Below, piece after piece: positions 16,422-25,801 of a DNA stretch of 64,000 nucleotides. This DNA is from Flexivirga oryzae (GTDB lineage: Bacteria; Actinomycetota; Actinomycetes; Actinomycetales; Dermatophilaceae): positions 1,984,001-2,048,000 of the forward strand of contig NZ_JACHVQ010000001.1 of assembly GCF_014190805.1 (NCBI RefSeq). The letters are read 5' to 3'. How positions within the stretch are numbered: position 1 is the stretch's first letter; each line of letters starts with the position of its first letter. The notes beneath the pieces were generated by a model. That model saw only the letters and a list, made by a program, of their open reading frames with translations, was not told the origin of the DNA and ran no database searches. Made by a program: the position numbers and the translations under genes.

Positions 16422-17370
16422 GCCCACGGCCGACGATGGTGCTGCGAGCACCGTGACTCCACCGGACCGGTGGGCAACGGCGACGGCCGATACCCGTGCC
16501 GCGGCAAAGTGGCTCACCGTCAGCCTCGCGGCCGCAGGGGCTCTGGTTTTCGGAGCGGGCCCGATTGTGAGCCGCCCATCCTTGTCATGGACCGATGACC
16601 GAACACAGCTGCTGGTGGCCGGGGTGTTCGGCTTGTGCGGAATCTTTGCGCTTGTACTCCTCATCAGCCGATTCGCGCGACTGCTTGCTCCGCGAAGACT
16701 GACCCTCAGGACGATCCCGAAAGATCTGGAGACGGACCTTGACGCAGATCCGGAGAAACGACTCCCCTCTGACTGCAAGACGTATCGAGAGTTTCTCCAG
16801 AACTACGACAACACAGTGATTCTTATCGAAAACCTGCAAAGCAAGCTCTCGAACACCGGAGGCAGCGCTGAGCAAGGCAAGATCACAGAGTGGCTTAAGC
16901 AAGCGCACGATCGATTAGATGTATATACGTTGTCCGCGGAGTCTTACCTCAGCCAAGCTGAGTTCTACGCGGTGTCCAACTCCTTCGACAAGACATCCAC
17001 TCTCTCTGTTGTGCTTGCGGTCGGTGCCGCAGTCGGCGCACTCGGGTTCCAGTTGTCGCTCACCTCAGCACCAGAGACCTCCACGCCATCGCCGACACTG
17101 GGCTACCTCGTGGGCAAGACGTCGGCAGCGCCCCTCTGGAAAGACCTCGACCTCGCCAAGTGCGCTCTCGCCGGCCGCGTGCCAGTGATCGTCAACAGTG
17201 GTAGCGGGACAGGTGCTGACCCGTACAACGTCACCGTGATCAGCACCAGGGCCGGCTGCCAAGCCAAGACGTTCGAGCTGCACCCAGGGACACTTACGGT
17301 CGAGGACCTTCCGTCTCAGGAGGTAACCATCCAAGTGCAGGTGTCCGCTACCCCGAGCACGAGTGAGTGA
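16411..17370 (+). CDS. Membrane protein of unknown function with three predicted helices
   Basis: A 319-residue protein. Hydrophobic helices lie near residues 34-55 (KWLTVSLAAAGALVFG), 66-90 (LLVAGVFGLCGIFALVLLI) and 193-215 (LSVVLAVGAAVGALGF). A charged, probably helical cytoplasmic region of about 100 residues links helices 2 and 3, and a C-terminal domain of about 100 residues with two Cys would lie outside. No family recognised; the 2TM-plus-helical layout loosely resembles effector membrane proteins of bacterial conflict systems, which is only an impression. It overlaps the 64-aa gene by 11 bp and is tail-to-tail with the restriction gene, overlapping it by 23 bp. Confidence 0.75.
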   Translation: MSLEPTADDGAASTVTPPDRWATATADTRAAAKWLTVSLAAAGALVFGAGPIVSRPSLSWTDDRTQLLVAGVFGLCGIFALVLLISRFARLLAPRRLTLRTIPKDLETDLDADPEKRLPSDCKTYREFLQNYDNTVILIENLQSKLSNTGGSAEQGKITEWLKQAHDRLDVYTLSAESYLSQAEFYAVSNSFDKTSTLSVVLAVGAAVGALGFQLSLTSAPETSTPSPTLGYLVGKTSAAPLWKDLDLAKCALAGRVPVIVNSGSGTGADPYNVTVISTRAGCQAKTFELHPGTLTVEDLPSQEVTIQVQVSATPSTSE

Positions 17371-18355
17371 TCCCTCCCCCATCGCGTAGCTGCCTCGCCC
17401 GCTCGTGCAACGTCACTGGCGTCGAGTCGAGGACCCGGTTGAGCAGGACCGTGAAGAATCGTGCGGGGCTCAGTTCGTGCGGCACCAAATCGTCACGCAG
17501 GGTCACCACGGGCAACGCGGCGAGGGCCGAACCGACATCATCGACGGGGAACTCCTCATCGACCGCTTCCGCCTGCGTGTCATCGGGTTCAATCGGTGCG
17601 GGCTCGTCGGACTGCAACGGGTCACCCGGCGAGTCCTCACCCGTCCATTCCGGCACCACAAGACAGCACGCGTCGTACGCGTCATCTTCGCGGCCCAGTT
17701 TGATGAGCAGGTCGACGATCCACTCGAACTGGCGTCGCTCCTGCTCGTATGCCGTCGATCGCAACGCGTAAAGGAAGCCGAGTGCGGCCAGCGGGTGACG
17801 CAGTGCGAGGTTCTTGGCGTCGCCATACGACTCCTCGACGCGATTGGCAGCGTTCTTGCCGAACGAAGAGTCCATCCGCTTCGTCGAGATCAGCAACTCG
17901 GGCCCGGTCTGCCAGCCGGAGACGATGACATCGACCTGCTTCAGGTAGTTCTTGCCGAGGATGTTTGCCGAGGCCCGACCAACGCCACTGGATCCGCTCA
18001 GCAGCTTTGCCATCAGCTGCTTCCGAAGAGCCGCGGGCGAGACACTGCCGATGAAGTCGAGCACGTCCTTGCTCACGGCACGTGGCGGCTCGGCCCGTGG
18101 CCAAACTGCGTCTGCGTCCAGGCCGGCGCGTCGCAACTCGTAAGCCGTCCAGACGTCGAGCGCAAGCGCAGGGACGCCGGTGCGTGTCTCGGCTCCGAGG
18201 TGCAGCGGAACGGCGAGCAACGTACGCAACGTGCTGAAATCGGGATGGAAGACGCCGTCTTCCCACGGATTTCCTTGACTGGCAGCGGCGTTCGCGACCA
18301 CGGCGTCAAAGAGCGGCCAGGCTTGTGCACGCGCGGTCGGCTTCTTGTCGGCCAT
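17348..18355 (-). CDS. Putative type II restriction endonuclease partner of the adjacent methyltransferase
   Basis: A 335-residue soluble protein whose gene starts 3 bp after the methyltransferase stop, the standard layout of a type II R-M pair. The centre contains LKQVDVIVSGWQTGPELLISTKRMDSSFGKN. I read the acidic residues followed by STKRM as a candidate PD-(D/E)xK nuclease core, preceded by a helical N-terminal half. The XamI/SalI-type enzymes are the family I suspect, from length and the M.TaqI-like partner, but I cannot prove it. The last codons overlap the convergent membrane-protein gene. An Asp/Glu-rich stretch near residues 240-275 is probably a flexible linker. Confidence 0.65.
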   Translation of the reverse strand: MADKKPTARAQAWPLFDAVVANAAASQGNPWEDGVFHPDFSTLRTLLAVPLHLGAETRTGVPALALDVWTAYELRRAGLDADAVWPRAEPPRAVSKDVLDFIGSVSPAALRKQLMAKLLSGSSGVGRASANILGKNYLKQVDVIVSGWQTGPELLISTKRMDSSFGKNAANRVEESYGDAKNLALRHPLAALGFLYALRSTAYEQERRQFEWIVDLLIKLGREDDAYDACCLVVPEWTGEDSPGDPLQSDEPAPIEPDDTQAEAVDEEFPVDDVGSALAALPVVTLRDDLVPHELSPARFFTVLLNRVLDSTPVTLHERARQLRDGGGITHSCSG

Positions 18356-18358
18356 GTC

Positions 18359-20011
18359 TCACTTTCCTTTGCCACGAGCAACTCTGCGAGCAGTCAGCTC
18401 GGCATGGTCCGCACGGATCGCTCTGAGCGACTTGTTGCTCATCCTGATGCCGTTCGTCAGCAGCACGTCATCAACAATCGCAACCGCGTCGAGCAGTCGC
18501 CCTGCCTGCAACATCGCGGTGATTGCTGGGCGAATTCGTGCAAGTACATCGCCGTGCTTTTCGACCAATGCCGGCGACGGCACCGGTAACGCGTCAGCCT
18601 CGCGAGGCTCGATCTTCAGCATCCCTCCCCCATATGACCTGCCTACGGTCTCGGCACCGAGCAGCGTGACGCTGTTCAGTGAGGCGACAGGCAGCAGACT
18701 CGTCCCGAGCTTCTTCAACCCGTCCTGAAGGTAGATCCCATGAACGGAATTGAGATGGTGAACACGCGCTCTATTACTACAGATTCGCGGTGTGTCCGCA
18801 TTCATATAGGTCAGGAAGAGGTCGGCTGGCCGAAGATACGGCACTCGCCACCACGGCGACCGTACCCGGCACTTGTACGCCTCCTGCACGTCGAGGTCCT
18901 CGCCGCTGAGGATGTATGACGTCGCGGCCTTGCTCGGCTCCCCGCTCGGGCGGAACAAGTACGTCGCCCGCCCGTCGGCGCCCAACCCGTCGATCGCACT
19001 CGAAGTCAATGAAAGCCCGCGCAAGTGCCGGGAACCAGGTGGAGACAGTCGGAGCAGGTCGTCATCGCGCAGACCGAGCTCTGCCACCTTGGCCGGAGAC
19101 AGCGCGAAGAAGCGGTTGTTACCCGTCACCATGCCCAGGGTGGTTTCACCCCAGGTGTTCAGCGTCGTGAACTTCGGGCTGAAGACGACCTTGGTGTAGG
19201 CGTCGTAGCCGTCACGGGACAACAACCCGGCGGACCAGCGCCCCCCGTCAGCCGGCGGTGTCCAACGGCGAGCATCGGCGAGGTCGGTCAGTCCGCCCGC
19301 ATCGCGCACCTGGTGCACGTTCATGTGGTCGGTGCCGGAGCGGCCAGACGGGTCGTAGCCATCGGTCAGGAGCAGGACAGCCTCCACATCGACACCCGGA
19401 AAAACACGTTCCTCGAACAGGACGAGCGTGACATCGGCGAAGTGCTCCAACAGGAAACGGCGCACCGGTGCCGCATAGTTGACGGCCAGCAGCTCCGCCG
19501 GCAACACGAGTCCGAGTCGCCCACCTTGCTTCAGATGCAGGGCAGCGTGAATTGTGAACGCGGCCCAGGAGGACGCGAGCCTGGTCAGGTTGACACCCGC
19601 CCGGAGGGCTGCCGCCCGCGATTTGGCACGCGCATCGCCCGTCCAGCCTTGGTAGCGAACGTATGGTGGGTTGCCGACGACAGCGTCGTACGCCCCGAAC
19701 TCTTCATGCAGGAAGAAGTCGCCGGCGTGTATGTCGGCAACGACGCCACCCGCCCGGAGAGACTTCTCCGCCTCGATGGCGGTCGCGGGATGCAGCTCGA
19801 CGCCGGCGAGCCGTCCCCGGTGCCGCCCCCCGCCAGCAGCATGCAAAAACACCGCCTCACCACACGACGGCTCCAGCACGTCGTCGTTGGCGTCACGGAT
19901 CGCCCAACCGGTGATGAATCGTGCGATGGGGTCCGGTGTGTAGAACGCTCCCCTGGCCTTCCGCAAGTCCAGGGAGTCACCGGGCAGCATGTGCCCATCC
20001 TGCCTCACCAT
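18359..20011 (-). CDS. DNA (adenine-N6) methyltransferase of a type II restriction-modification system
   Basis: A 550-residue gamma-type (M.TaqI/Eco57I-like) methyltransferase. GAFYTPDPIARFI (residues 21-33) precedes the AdoMet motif LEPSCGEA (47-54); the catalytic NPPY is at 114-117 (VVGNPPYVRY). The C-terminal two thirds form the target-recognition region. It would methylate adenine in the site cut by the product of the next gene. An alternative ATG at 19990 would remove seven residues without touching the fold. The two genes sit between membrane-protein operons of unknown role, suggesting a small defence cluster. Confidence 0.88.
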   Translation of the reverse strand: MVRQDGHMLPGDSLDLRKARGAFYTPDPIARFITGWAIRDANDDVLEPSCGEAVFLHAAGGGRHRGRLAGVELHPATAIEAEKSLRAGGVVADIHAGDFFLHEEFGAYDAVVGNPPYVRYQGWTGDARAKSRAAALRAGVNLTRLASSWAAFTIHAALHLKQGGRLGLVLPAELLAVNYAAPVRRFLLEHFADVTLVLFEERVFPGVDVEAVLLLTDGYDPSGRSGTDHMNVHQVRDAGGLTDLADARRWTPPADGGRWSAGLLSRDGYDAYTKVVFSPKFTTLNTWGETTLGMVTGNNRFFALSPAKVAELGLRDDDLLRLSPPGSRHLRGLSLTSSAIDGLGADGRATYLFRPSGEPSKAATSYILSGEDLDVQEAYKCRVRSPWWRVPYLRPADLFLTYMNADTPRICSNRARVHHLNSVHGIYLQDGLKKLGTSLLPVASLNSVTLLGAETVGRSYGGGMLKIEPREADALPVPSPALVEKHGDVLARIRPAITAMLQAGRLLDAVAIVDDVLLTNGIRMSNKSLRAIRADHAELTARRVARGKGK

Positions 20012-20481
20012 CGATCCGGACTGGCGATGGACTCGCGGGCATCAATCTCATGGCCGACATCAAATCGTCGAGCACCGACAGTCGCGTCACTCCGCCCAGT
20101 TAGGGCGTGTCCAAAAACGTGCTGCCTACCGCCCAGATAGACCCCGCCCTTCGATCGGAAGCCCGTCAATCTGAGCCCTGCCAAACAAGACCGGTCAAGA
20201 TCGCACGCACGCCTAGTCGGCTGATCACTGCCACCTGTCGCAGAGGGCGCAGTCGACCAAGCCCGGACGCAGGCGACCGACGAAGCACGTTACTCGGCCG
20301 GGTCCACGACAGACCACCGTCGTGTTGGCATTCCAGCAAGCGACGATGTCGGCGGCCTAGCGGCGGCCTCGTTCCTCGCCTGGTAGTCCGGACCGACAGA
20401 CACAGACGCCTTCCAGCTTCGGCAGTTTACCGGGAGACTGTTGATGCACAGATACCGTCCGACCATCGGCAGGTCTTCGAA
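20012..20481. other. 470-bp intergenic region, no gene recognised
   Basis: This lies between the methyltransferase start (minus) and the 3' end of the GTPase gene (minus). Reading frames here lack codon bias and ribosome sites. It must hold the promoter of the methyltransferase; I see no clear terminator hairpin or repeat. Confidence 0.5.
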
Positions 20482-21534
20482 TTATCGCGCCCTGAGTCCC
20501 CCGCTTCTGGCGTATCTCCTCGCCGAATCAATGAGCACAGTGATGAGTTCGATGCGTCGGCCAATCTCCGCGCGCTGGTCACTAATGAGGCTCTCAATAG
20601 ATGAGAAGGTGAAGTACAATTCGGCAAATGCACCCTCAACCTCTCGAGAAAAGCGATACAGCTTGGAGAAGTCGAGGTTCGCTGGGTCTACGATCGCGCG
20701 AACGGATGGATCATCAATCAGTTGATTCGCGGAAAACACGCGATACAGGACCTTCTCCAACCGCTCGGAAAACTCCTCACGCGCGGCATGTGAGCCCTCC
20801 ATTATCAGATCCGCCTTGGACAACACTACGAGCAGAGTTGGCTGTCGCTTTCTCTCTCCGCCCGCACTTTTCATCAACCTTCCGATGAGCCTTAAATCTT
20901 CTGCATCAGCCGCAAGCTGATCGCGTTGAGACCCGAGGGCCCCTGGTTGCGGCCGAAGGGTTTCGACGCTGACGACGTGGGCAATCACTTGCGCCGAAAG
21001 AACCCACGCAACATAATCCGCCTCTTCGGCGCGCGCGGAGCGGGCATCCAGAGCAATCCAGTGCTCGCCAGCCGAGTCTCCGATCTCCACATTGATGAAG
21101 GATCTAGAACTAAGTCTTATTTGCCCGTCATACTGGATTACTGAACCCTTGACGGTCGCTGGCGGCCAATCTTCCACCGCCATCCCACGGACGGCCTGGT
21201 AGACCGCAATGGCGCTACGCGATTCGGGTGTGAAACTATATAGATGTTCACCTGAATTCATCAAGTGGTCAAAAAGGAGGTTCGCGAAAACGGTTTTCCC
21301 TGCCTCTCTCTGCCCTGTCGTGGCCAACCTGAGCGGAATGGCCTTCCGCAAAGTTAGCAAACGAGCGAATCCGATTGCCACGGAAGTCAATACGGAAGCA
21401 ACTACGCCGATGATCACGGGCTGCACTGCTGTATTCCAAGATGAAATGGTGGCGGCGAACGCGATCGCTAAAGCGCCTAAGGACGCGACCGCCATTAATA
21501 TGAACATCACCGGTCGCCTCTCGATTATGTTCAT
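20482..21534 (-). CDS. Membrane-anchored P-loop GTPase-like protein
   Basis: A 350-residue protein. Two hydrophobic helices (about residues 9-29 and 37-57) anchor it, then comes a G domain: P-loop GQREAGKT (74-81), G3-like DSAGE (153-157) and G4-like SKAD (239-242). This looks like a TRAFAC-type GTPase with Ser for Asn in G4. The C-terminal helical part may act as an effector or lid. The ATG at 21534 is chosen because GGGAGGAAA precedes it, and it overlaps the stop of the upstream membrane-protein gene (ATGA). G+C is visibly low for this window. Such GTPases occur in bacterial conflict systems; a defence role is an inference from the R-M neighbours. Confidence 0.75.
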   Translation of the reverse strand: MNIIERRPVMFILMAVASLGALAIAFAATISSWNTAVQPVIIGVVASVLTSVAIGFARLLTLRKAIPLRLATTGQREAGKTVFANLLFDHLMNSGEHLYSFTPESRSAIAVYQAVRGMAVEDWPPATVKGSVIQYDGQIRLSSRSFINVEIGDSAGEHWIALDARSARAEEADYVAWVLSAQVIAHVVSVETLRPQPGALGSQRDQLAADAEDLRLIGRLMKSAGGERKRQPTLLVVLSKADLIMEGSHAAREEFSERLEKVLYRVFSANQLIDDPSVRAIVDPANLDFSKLYRFSREVEGAFAELYFTFSSIESLISDQRAEIGRRIELITVLIDSARRYARSGGLRAR

Positions 21535-22061
21535 TTTCCTCCCTTTATGTAAATGGACGTTAGAGTGATCAGGAAGGCGCCGAAGATGAGACACCAAGAC
21601 CACTGCCAGATTGATGGCTCAAGCGCGACAACATTGTTGGCGGAAGCAACGATTGCCGTACGACCATTTACGGTTTCTAGGTCGTTCGACAAAGTGATCA
21701 AATTGACGAGACCGTTGGTTGCATCAACCGAGTCAACGAAGGATGCAACGCCTACTTGTGCCGCGATCGTTACGGCTGCAAGAACCGTGAATACCTCCCA
21801 CGCCTCCGCTTTCGATACAACCGCTCGGGCAATACCCGCAAATGCGACCGCGACAAATCCGAATGCGACATCACCCAAAGTAAATGCGACATGGCTCCCG
21901 CCATGCGCCCTTCCAACTCCAAGCAGTAATCCTGGCACCACAACTGGCGCGAGGACCACAATCGAGAAGTCCCGCCACTTCGCGCTCGCGGCCACCGGTG
22001 GCTGACCAATCGGCGATTTGGCCGCCTTACGCATAGGTGTTTTGCGCGGTCCGACGGACAC
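21531..22061 (-). CDS. Four-helix membrane protein, partner of the GTPase
   Basis: A 176-residue protein with a basic N-terminus (about 28 residues) and four predicted helices: FSIVVLAPVVVPGLLLGV, VAFGFVAVAFAGIARAVV, VFTVLAAVTIAAQVGVA and, after a 50-residue exterior loop, WSWCLIFGAFLITLTSIYI. No family recognised. It overlaps the GTPase start by 4 bp, so the two are one unit and may form a complex in the membrane. Low G+C, as in its partner, suggests joint acquisition. Confidence 0.7.
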   Translation of the reverse strand: MSVGPRKTPMRKAAKSPIGQPPVAASAKWRDFSIVVLAPVVVPGLLLGVGRAHGGSHVAFTLGDVAFGFVAVAFAGIARAVVSKAEAWEVFTVLAAVTIAAQVGVASFVDSVDATNGLVNLITLSNDLETVNGRTAIVASANNVVALEPSIWQWSWCLIFGAFLITLTSIYIKGGK

Positions 22062-22109
22062 GTCTGTTTACCCTTCCACTGAACACATGATTAATGAGGA
22101 TCCTAGCCA

Positions 22110-22860
22110 TCTTGCTTGGGGATACTCAACGGGCTCAGACCTGATGGAACGCCAGGACTACCTAGCGTCGATCTTTCGTGAGGCTGCCGTGTGAGGTCCT
22201 TGGTTCCACAGGTCCGGTGGTGGTGCAGGGATCTCGGGATGATGGCCTGGTACTCAGCCCGGCGCGGTCGCTGCAGGTACTGTACTGCGTTGTGGAGGCG
22301 TTTCCAGGCGTTGAGCTCACGAGTCAGCGTCGGCGGCGGTGTGCTTGATGTGTAACAGGATCCGGCGACTGTGCCAGGCGATAGCAGCCGGGATGGTGAA
22401 CGCGCGCAGGCGAAGTTCTTCGGTTCCCACAGGCTCGCTTCATGCGCCGGGTCGAACCCGATGACTTGGGTCCAGGCGATCAGGTCGGCAGCGAGCATCA
22501 CGGTGGCGCACCAGGGCTGGTTGGCGACAAGGCCGTTCAGCGGCAAGTTCCGTAGCCGGTGTCTTTGGCGATCCAGATCCGGTCCTCGCACCGTGCCCGC
22601 CGCCGGTGCCGCAGCTCAGGTTCCTGGTTGTCCACGAGCCGTGTGCTGGCAAAGGCGGCCAGCCGGTAATCATCCACGTCGTCGAACCGCACCTGCGCCG
22701 CCCCGGGACGGGGTCGTTCCCCGGCGCACGATGAGCCGCATCTCGTCGCGTGACGAACACGTGTAAGGCAATCCTGACGGGCACGGGCAATGCCGAGGGT
22801 CAGGTTGTCGCACCCTTACCGCATGACGGGTACTGGTAGCGGACCGCTCGGATTCCCCAT
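22110..22860 (-). pseudogene. Decayed IS1380-family transposase
   Basis: Minus-strand pieces in different frames together match the C-terminal part of an IS1380 transposase: MRLIVRR; ERPRPGAAQVRFDD followed by RHRRRARCEDRIWIAKDTGYG (the conserved RHR...E-RI block); then after a shift LPLNGLVANQPWCATVMLAAD and LIAWTQVIGFD. Several frameshifts and stops separate them and no terminal repeats are recognisable. It lies between the GTPase operon and the catabolic island and may mark how one of these arrived. Confidence 0.7.
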
Positions 22861-22929
22861 TGCCAGTGCGTCATACCGCCGCGAGTGACGTCGCGGCGGA
22901 CTGCCACACCCAGAAGGCAAATCGAGATC

Positions 22930-23068
22930 AGGGGTCGGCGATCAGGCCGGGAACGACATCACGCGGCAGCCTCATGAAATTTCGAGCAAGGTGGACTTGC
23001 CCGAGGTGCGCGGTCCATTGCCCGATCGCGGCGTAGGATCGGCACCCGGCCACGGCCGCGGTGATCGC
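22930..23068 (-). pseudogene. Fragment of an ISAs1/H-repeat-type transposase
   Basis: A short minus-strand stretch encodes AITAAVAGCRSYAAIGQW, matching the N-terminal AVLAGARSFxAIGEW block of ISAs1-family transposases. The frame ends after about 45 codons and nothing further of the element is present. It is a remnant abutting the lyase gene end at 23079. Confidence 0.6.
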
Positions 23069-23078
23069 TAATCAATCC

Positions 23079-24437
23079 TTACTCGGAGCCCTGGCTAAAC
23101 ATGGCCTGCACCTGATCCACAGCGCTCCGTGCAATTCGCGGCGACTCACCGACGTAGGCGGTAGGATCGAACAGGTCATCCAAATCCTCAGTACTGATGT
23201 ACCGAGTCAACTCGCCTACCTTCATCAACGCCGACTTGAAATCCGCACCGGTCGTCGCACATTCCTGAGCAGCCTCATAGACCAGGTCATGCGCCCGTTG
23301 CCTACCGACGTGCTCACCGAGCCGTAGCATGATCGCCTCCGAGAGGATCAAGCCGTGCGACACGTCCAGGTTCCGCCGCATCCTTTCCGGATCGACGCTC
23401 AGACCCTCCAGAATCACTGCCAGGCGCACCAACAAGTCACCAACGCCGACACAGGCTCGCTCAAGGGCATCGGCAAACACCAGACTGCGCGAACGATCAG
23501 CCTCGTGCTCAACCGCCATGGCCTCCAACCCCAAAGGCACCAGCGAACGGATCTCGGCCGCTCCGGCAATCACGTCCTGGCAAAGATGTGGATTGCGCTT
23601 CTGCGGCATCGTCGAGCTACCGACCGTCCCTGGCGGCATCGGTTCCTCAAGTTCACCAACCTCAGTCTCCATCAAGGAATAGATTTCGCGCGCAATCTTC
23701 CCACCCGTCGCGGCGAGCAGGCCGAGCACGCAAAGATACTCCGCCCGGTGGTCATGCACGCTTCTTGCCGGCACCCGCATCGGTGAAAGCTCCAGGACGT
23801 CGCACATCGCATCCTGGACGGCCGGCCCGTTATCACCCAGCGACGCAAAAGTCCCGACCGCACCACCGAGCATTCCGACAAACAGCCGGTCTTCCACGGA
23901 CCTGATCCGCGCCACGTGACGGCTCAGCTCGTCGATCCAGACCGCGACCTTGAATCCAAACGTAATCGGCACTGCGTGTTGGCCATGGCTCCTACCCGCC
24001 ATCACCATGTCAGCGCCGGTGCTCGCGAGGCCCGCCATAGCCTCGAGACATCGACGCAGCAGCGCCTTGATTTCTGTGTTGGCCCGCCTGACCAGGAGTG
24101 TGTCTCCGGTCTGCAAGATGTTCTCCGTCGTGGCACCCCAGTGCACCCAGCGTCCACTGTCGCTACCACACACTCGTGATAGCTCCCACACCAGCGGTAC
24201 AAGGGCGTGCGCCGTCCGCTTCAAACCCTCGTCGATCCTGGCGCGATCAAGCCGATCGACTGTGGCATTCTTGGCAATCTCGACCGCAGCCTCGTCAGGT
24301 ATCACCCCGACCTTGGCTTCGGCACTCGCCAGCGCACTCTCGACGTCCAGCCATGCTTGCCAACGCGACTCGCGTGAAAATAGGTCTCGGATTCCTGGAT
24401 CCGAAACCCGCAATTCCGTTGCACCATCAAACAGCAT
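23079..24437 (-). CDS. Fumarase/aspartase-superfamily lyase (adenylosuccinate lyase / PcaB-like)
   Basis: A 452-residue class II fumarase-superfamily enzyme with the signature GSSTMPQKRNP (catalytic Ser loop), the upstream TTENILQTG and MAGRSHGQHAVPITFG blocks, and the C-terminal all-helical domain. Members eliminate fumarate-like products or carry out cycloisomerisation (3-carboxy-cis,cis-muconate). The position as last gene of an operon with three enolase-superfamily enzymes and an importer argues for a catabolic lyase or cycloisomerase rather than purine synthesis. Codon usage is less G/C-rich than the flanks. The exact reaction is unknown. Confidence 0.88.
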   Translation of the reverse strand: MLFDGATELRVSDPGIRDLFSRESRWQAWLDVESALASAEAKVGVIPDEAAVEIAKNATVDRLDRARIDEGLKRTAHALVPLVWELSRVCGSDSGRWVHWGATTENILQTGDTLLVRRANTEIKALLRRCLEAMAGLASTGADMVMAGRSHGQHAVPITFGFKVAVWIDELSRHVARIRSVEDRLFVGMLGGAVGTFASLGDNGPAVQDAMCDVLELSPMRVPARSVHDHRAEYLCVLGLLAATGGKIAREIYSLMETEVGELEEPMPPGTVGSSTMPQKRNPHLCQDVIAGAAEIRSLVPLGLEAMAVEHEADRSRSLVFADALERACVGVGDLLVRLAVILEGLSVDPERMRRNLDVSHGLILSEAIMLRLGEHVGRQRAHDLVYEAAQECATTGADFKSALMKVGELTRYISTEDLDDLFDPTAYVGESPRIARSAVDQVQAMFSQGSE

Positions 24438-24589
24438 TCTGTCTCAACCTCAATCGCATCGAATCCGCGCCTCATCGCGGCCGGACACACGTTTCCCATC
24501 GACCTGCCGCGCGGACCCACCGAACATGACACCGATCATCCGGTGGCCGCGCGACAGACTCAACTCAGAGTGACAGCATCCAGAGACGC

Positions 24590-25699
24590 TCAGACCCTGT
24601 ATTCCTCGATGATGTCTTCATCGAGTTCTAGCCCAAAACCACTTCCATCGGGGAGTTCCAAGAATCCATCAACCAGCCGTGGCCCCGACTTCGGCAGACG
24701 CCAGAACACTGGGTCTCGGTCCGGCGCGAAGCACTCGACATATGTCGGGCGTCGTGTCGAGCACAGCAGATGGGTCGCAATCTGTGACTCTTCGTGGTGT
24801 CCAACCGCCAGACCATGGAGTTCGGCCAAGGTGTTTGCCATGCGCCATTGCGATACACCTCCACTCTCAGACACATCGAAGTTGAGAATGTCTATCGCCC
24901 TGTTCTCGATGAGGTGTCGCACGCCCTGCGAGCTAATCTCACTTTGACCAGCACATACCGGCTGCGTAATCTTCTCACGGACCCGACGCATCGAGTTTAC
25001 GTCATCAAACCAATGGCATGGCTCTTCAAACCAGGCCATATTCAGATCCTCGACCGCGTGGGCGAATTCGACTGCTTGCTCAACTGTCCACGCACGGTTC
25101 GCGTCGGCGGCCAGCACAAACTCGGGTCCAGCACCTTCGCGCGCCGCCCTAAACCGTTCGGCATCCTCTTGCGGGCTCAGCTGGCCGATTTTCAATTTGC
25201 AGCCCGTCACACCCAGGCGCTGAAGTTCCTGCATCTCTTCGCCGAGCATCTTATTTGACTTGCCGGCCTCGTAGTAGCCGCCGATCGCGATCAACGGCAC
25301 CTTCCTTCGGCAGGCCCCCAATAGTTCCGCAACGCTCATGCCCGCAAGCTTGCCGATCACGTCCCACAAGGCACAATCGACGCCGGCCAGCGCCTGCATT
25401 GCGATGTCATGCTCCTTGAACGAGACAAGCTTATGAGACATGTCTGTCCAAAGCTTTTGTCGAAGCAACGGATCCTGGCCTACGAGCATCGGTTCAAGCA
25501 CTGAGTTGATGACCCCGACCACGTCCGACATTCCAACGCGCGGGTCGCCGTTATACACCCGTCCGACGATCTCGCTGTCATCGGTCCGTATGCTGGTGAT
25601 TACCGTGCATCTCTTGGCTACCTGATAAGTTCCACCCTCAAATGTCCGATCCAGCGGAATCTCCACACCAAATGCTTCGACACTCGTTATGCGCACCAT
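24590..25699 (-). CDS. Enolase-superfamily enzyme (mandelate racemase/muconate lactonizing type) I
   Basis: A 369-residue enzyme with an N-terminal capping domain (residues 1-125) and a TIM barrel. Catalytic landmarks: KLKIG (KxK, second barrel strand), Asp in LAADANRAW, Glu in WFEEP and Glu in CAGQSE as Mg2+ ligands, then FDVSESGGVSQW and GHHEESQIATHL near the C-terminus. The KxK base and the later His residues suggest a racemase or syn/anti-dehydratase on a carboxylate. It shares only the family core with the two other enolase-type genes of the operon. The substrate is unknown. Confidence 0.88.
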   Translation of the reverse strand: MVRITSVEAFGVEIPLDRTFEGGTYQVAKRCTVITSIRTDDSEIVGRVYNGDPRVGMSDVVGVINSVLEPMLVGQDPLLRQKLWTDMSHKLVSFKEHDIAMQALAGVDCALWDVIGKLAGMSVAELLGACRRKVPLIAIGGYYEAGKSNKMLGEEMQELQRLGVTGCKLKIGQLSPQEDAERFRAAREGAGPEFVLAADANRAWTVEQAVEFAHAVEDLNMAWFEEPCHWFDDVNSMRRVREKITQPVCAGQSEISSQGVRHLIENRAIDILNFDVSESGGVSQWRMANTLAELHGLAVGHHEESQIATHLLCSTRRPTYVECFAPDRDPVFWRLPKSGPRLVDGFLELPDGSGFGLELDEDIIEEYRV

Positions 25700-25801
25700 A
25701 TCTTCTCCTCCACCACAACATCACAAATAAGATCTGCTCGATTTCGCCTCGCGCCGAGGTCAGTCGTCGAAACCACACCCTCAAAGCCGCGAGTAGTCGT
25801 C

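Noticed and set aside
20107..20604. A 165-codon plus-strand frame in the gap upstream of the methyltransferase
   Set aside because: No ribosome site, no recognisable domain, and codon usage unlike the neighbours; it also overlaps the GTPase gene's end.
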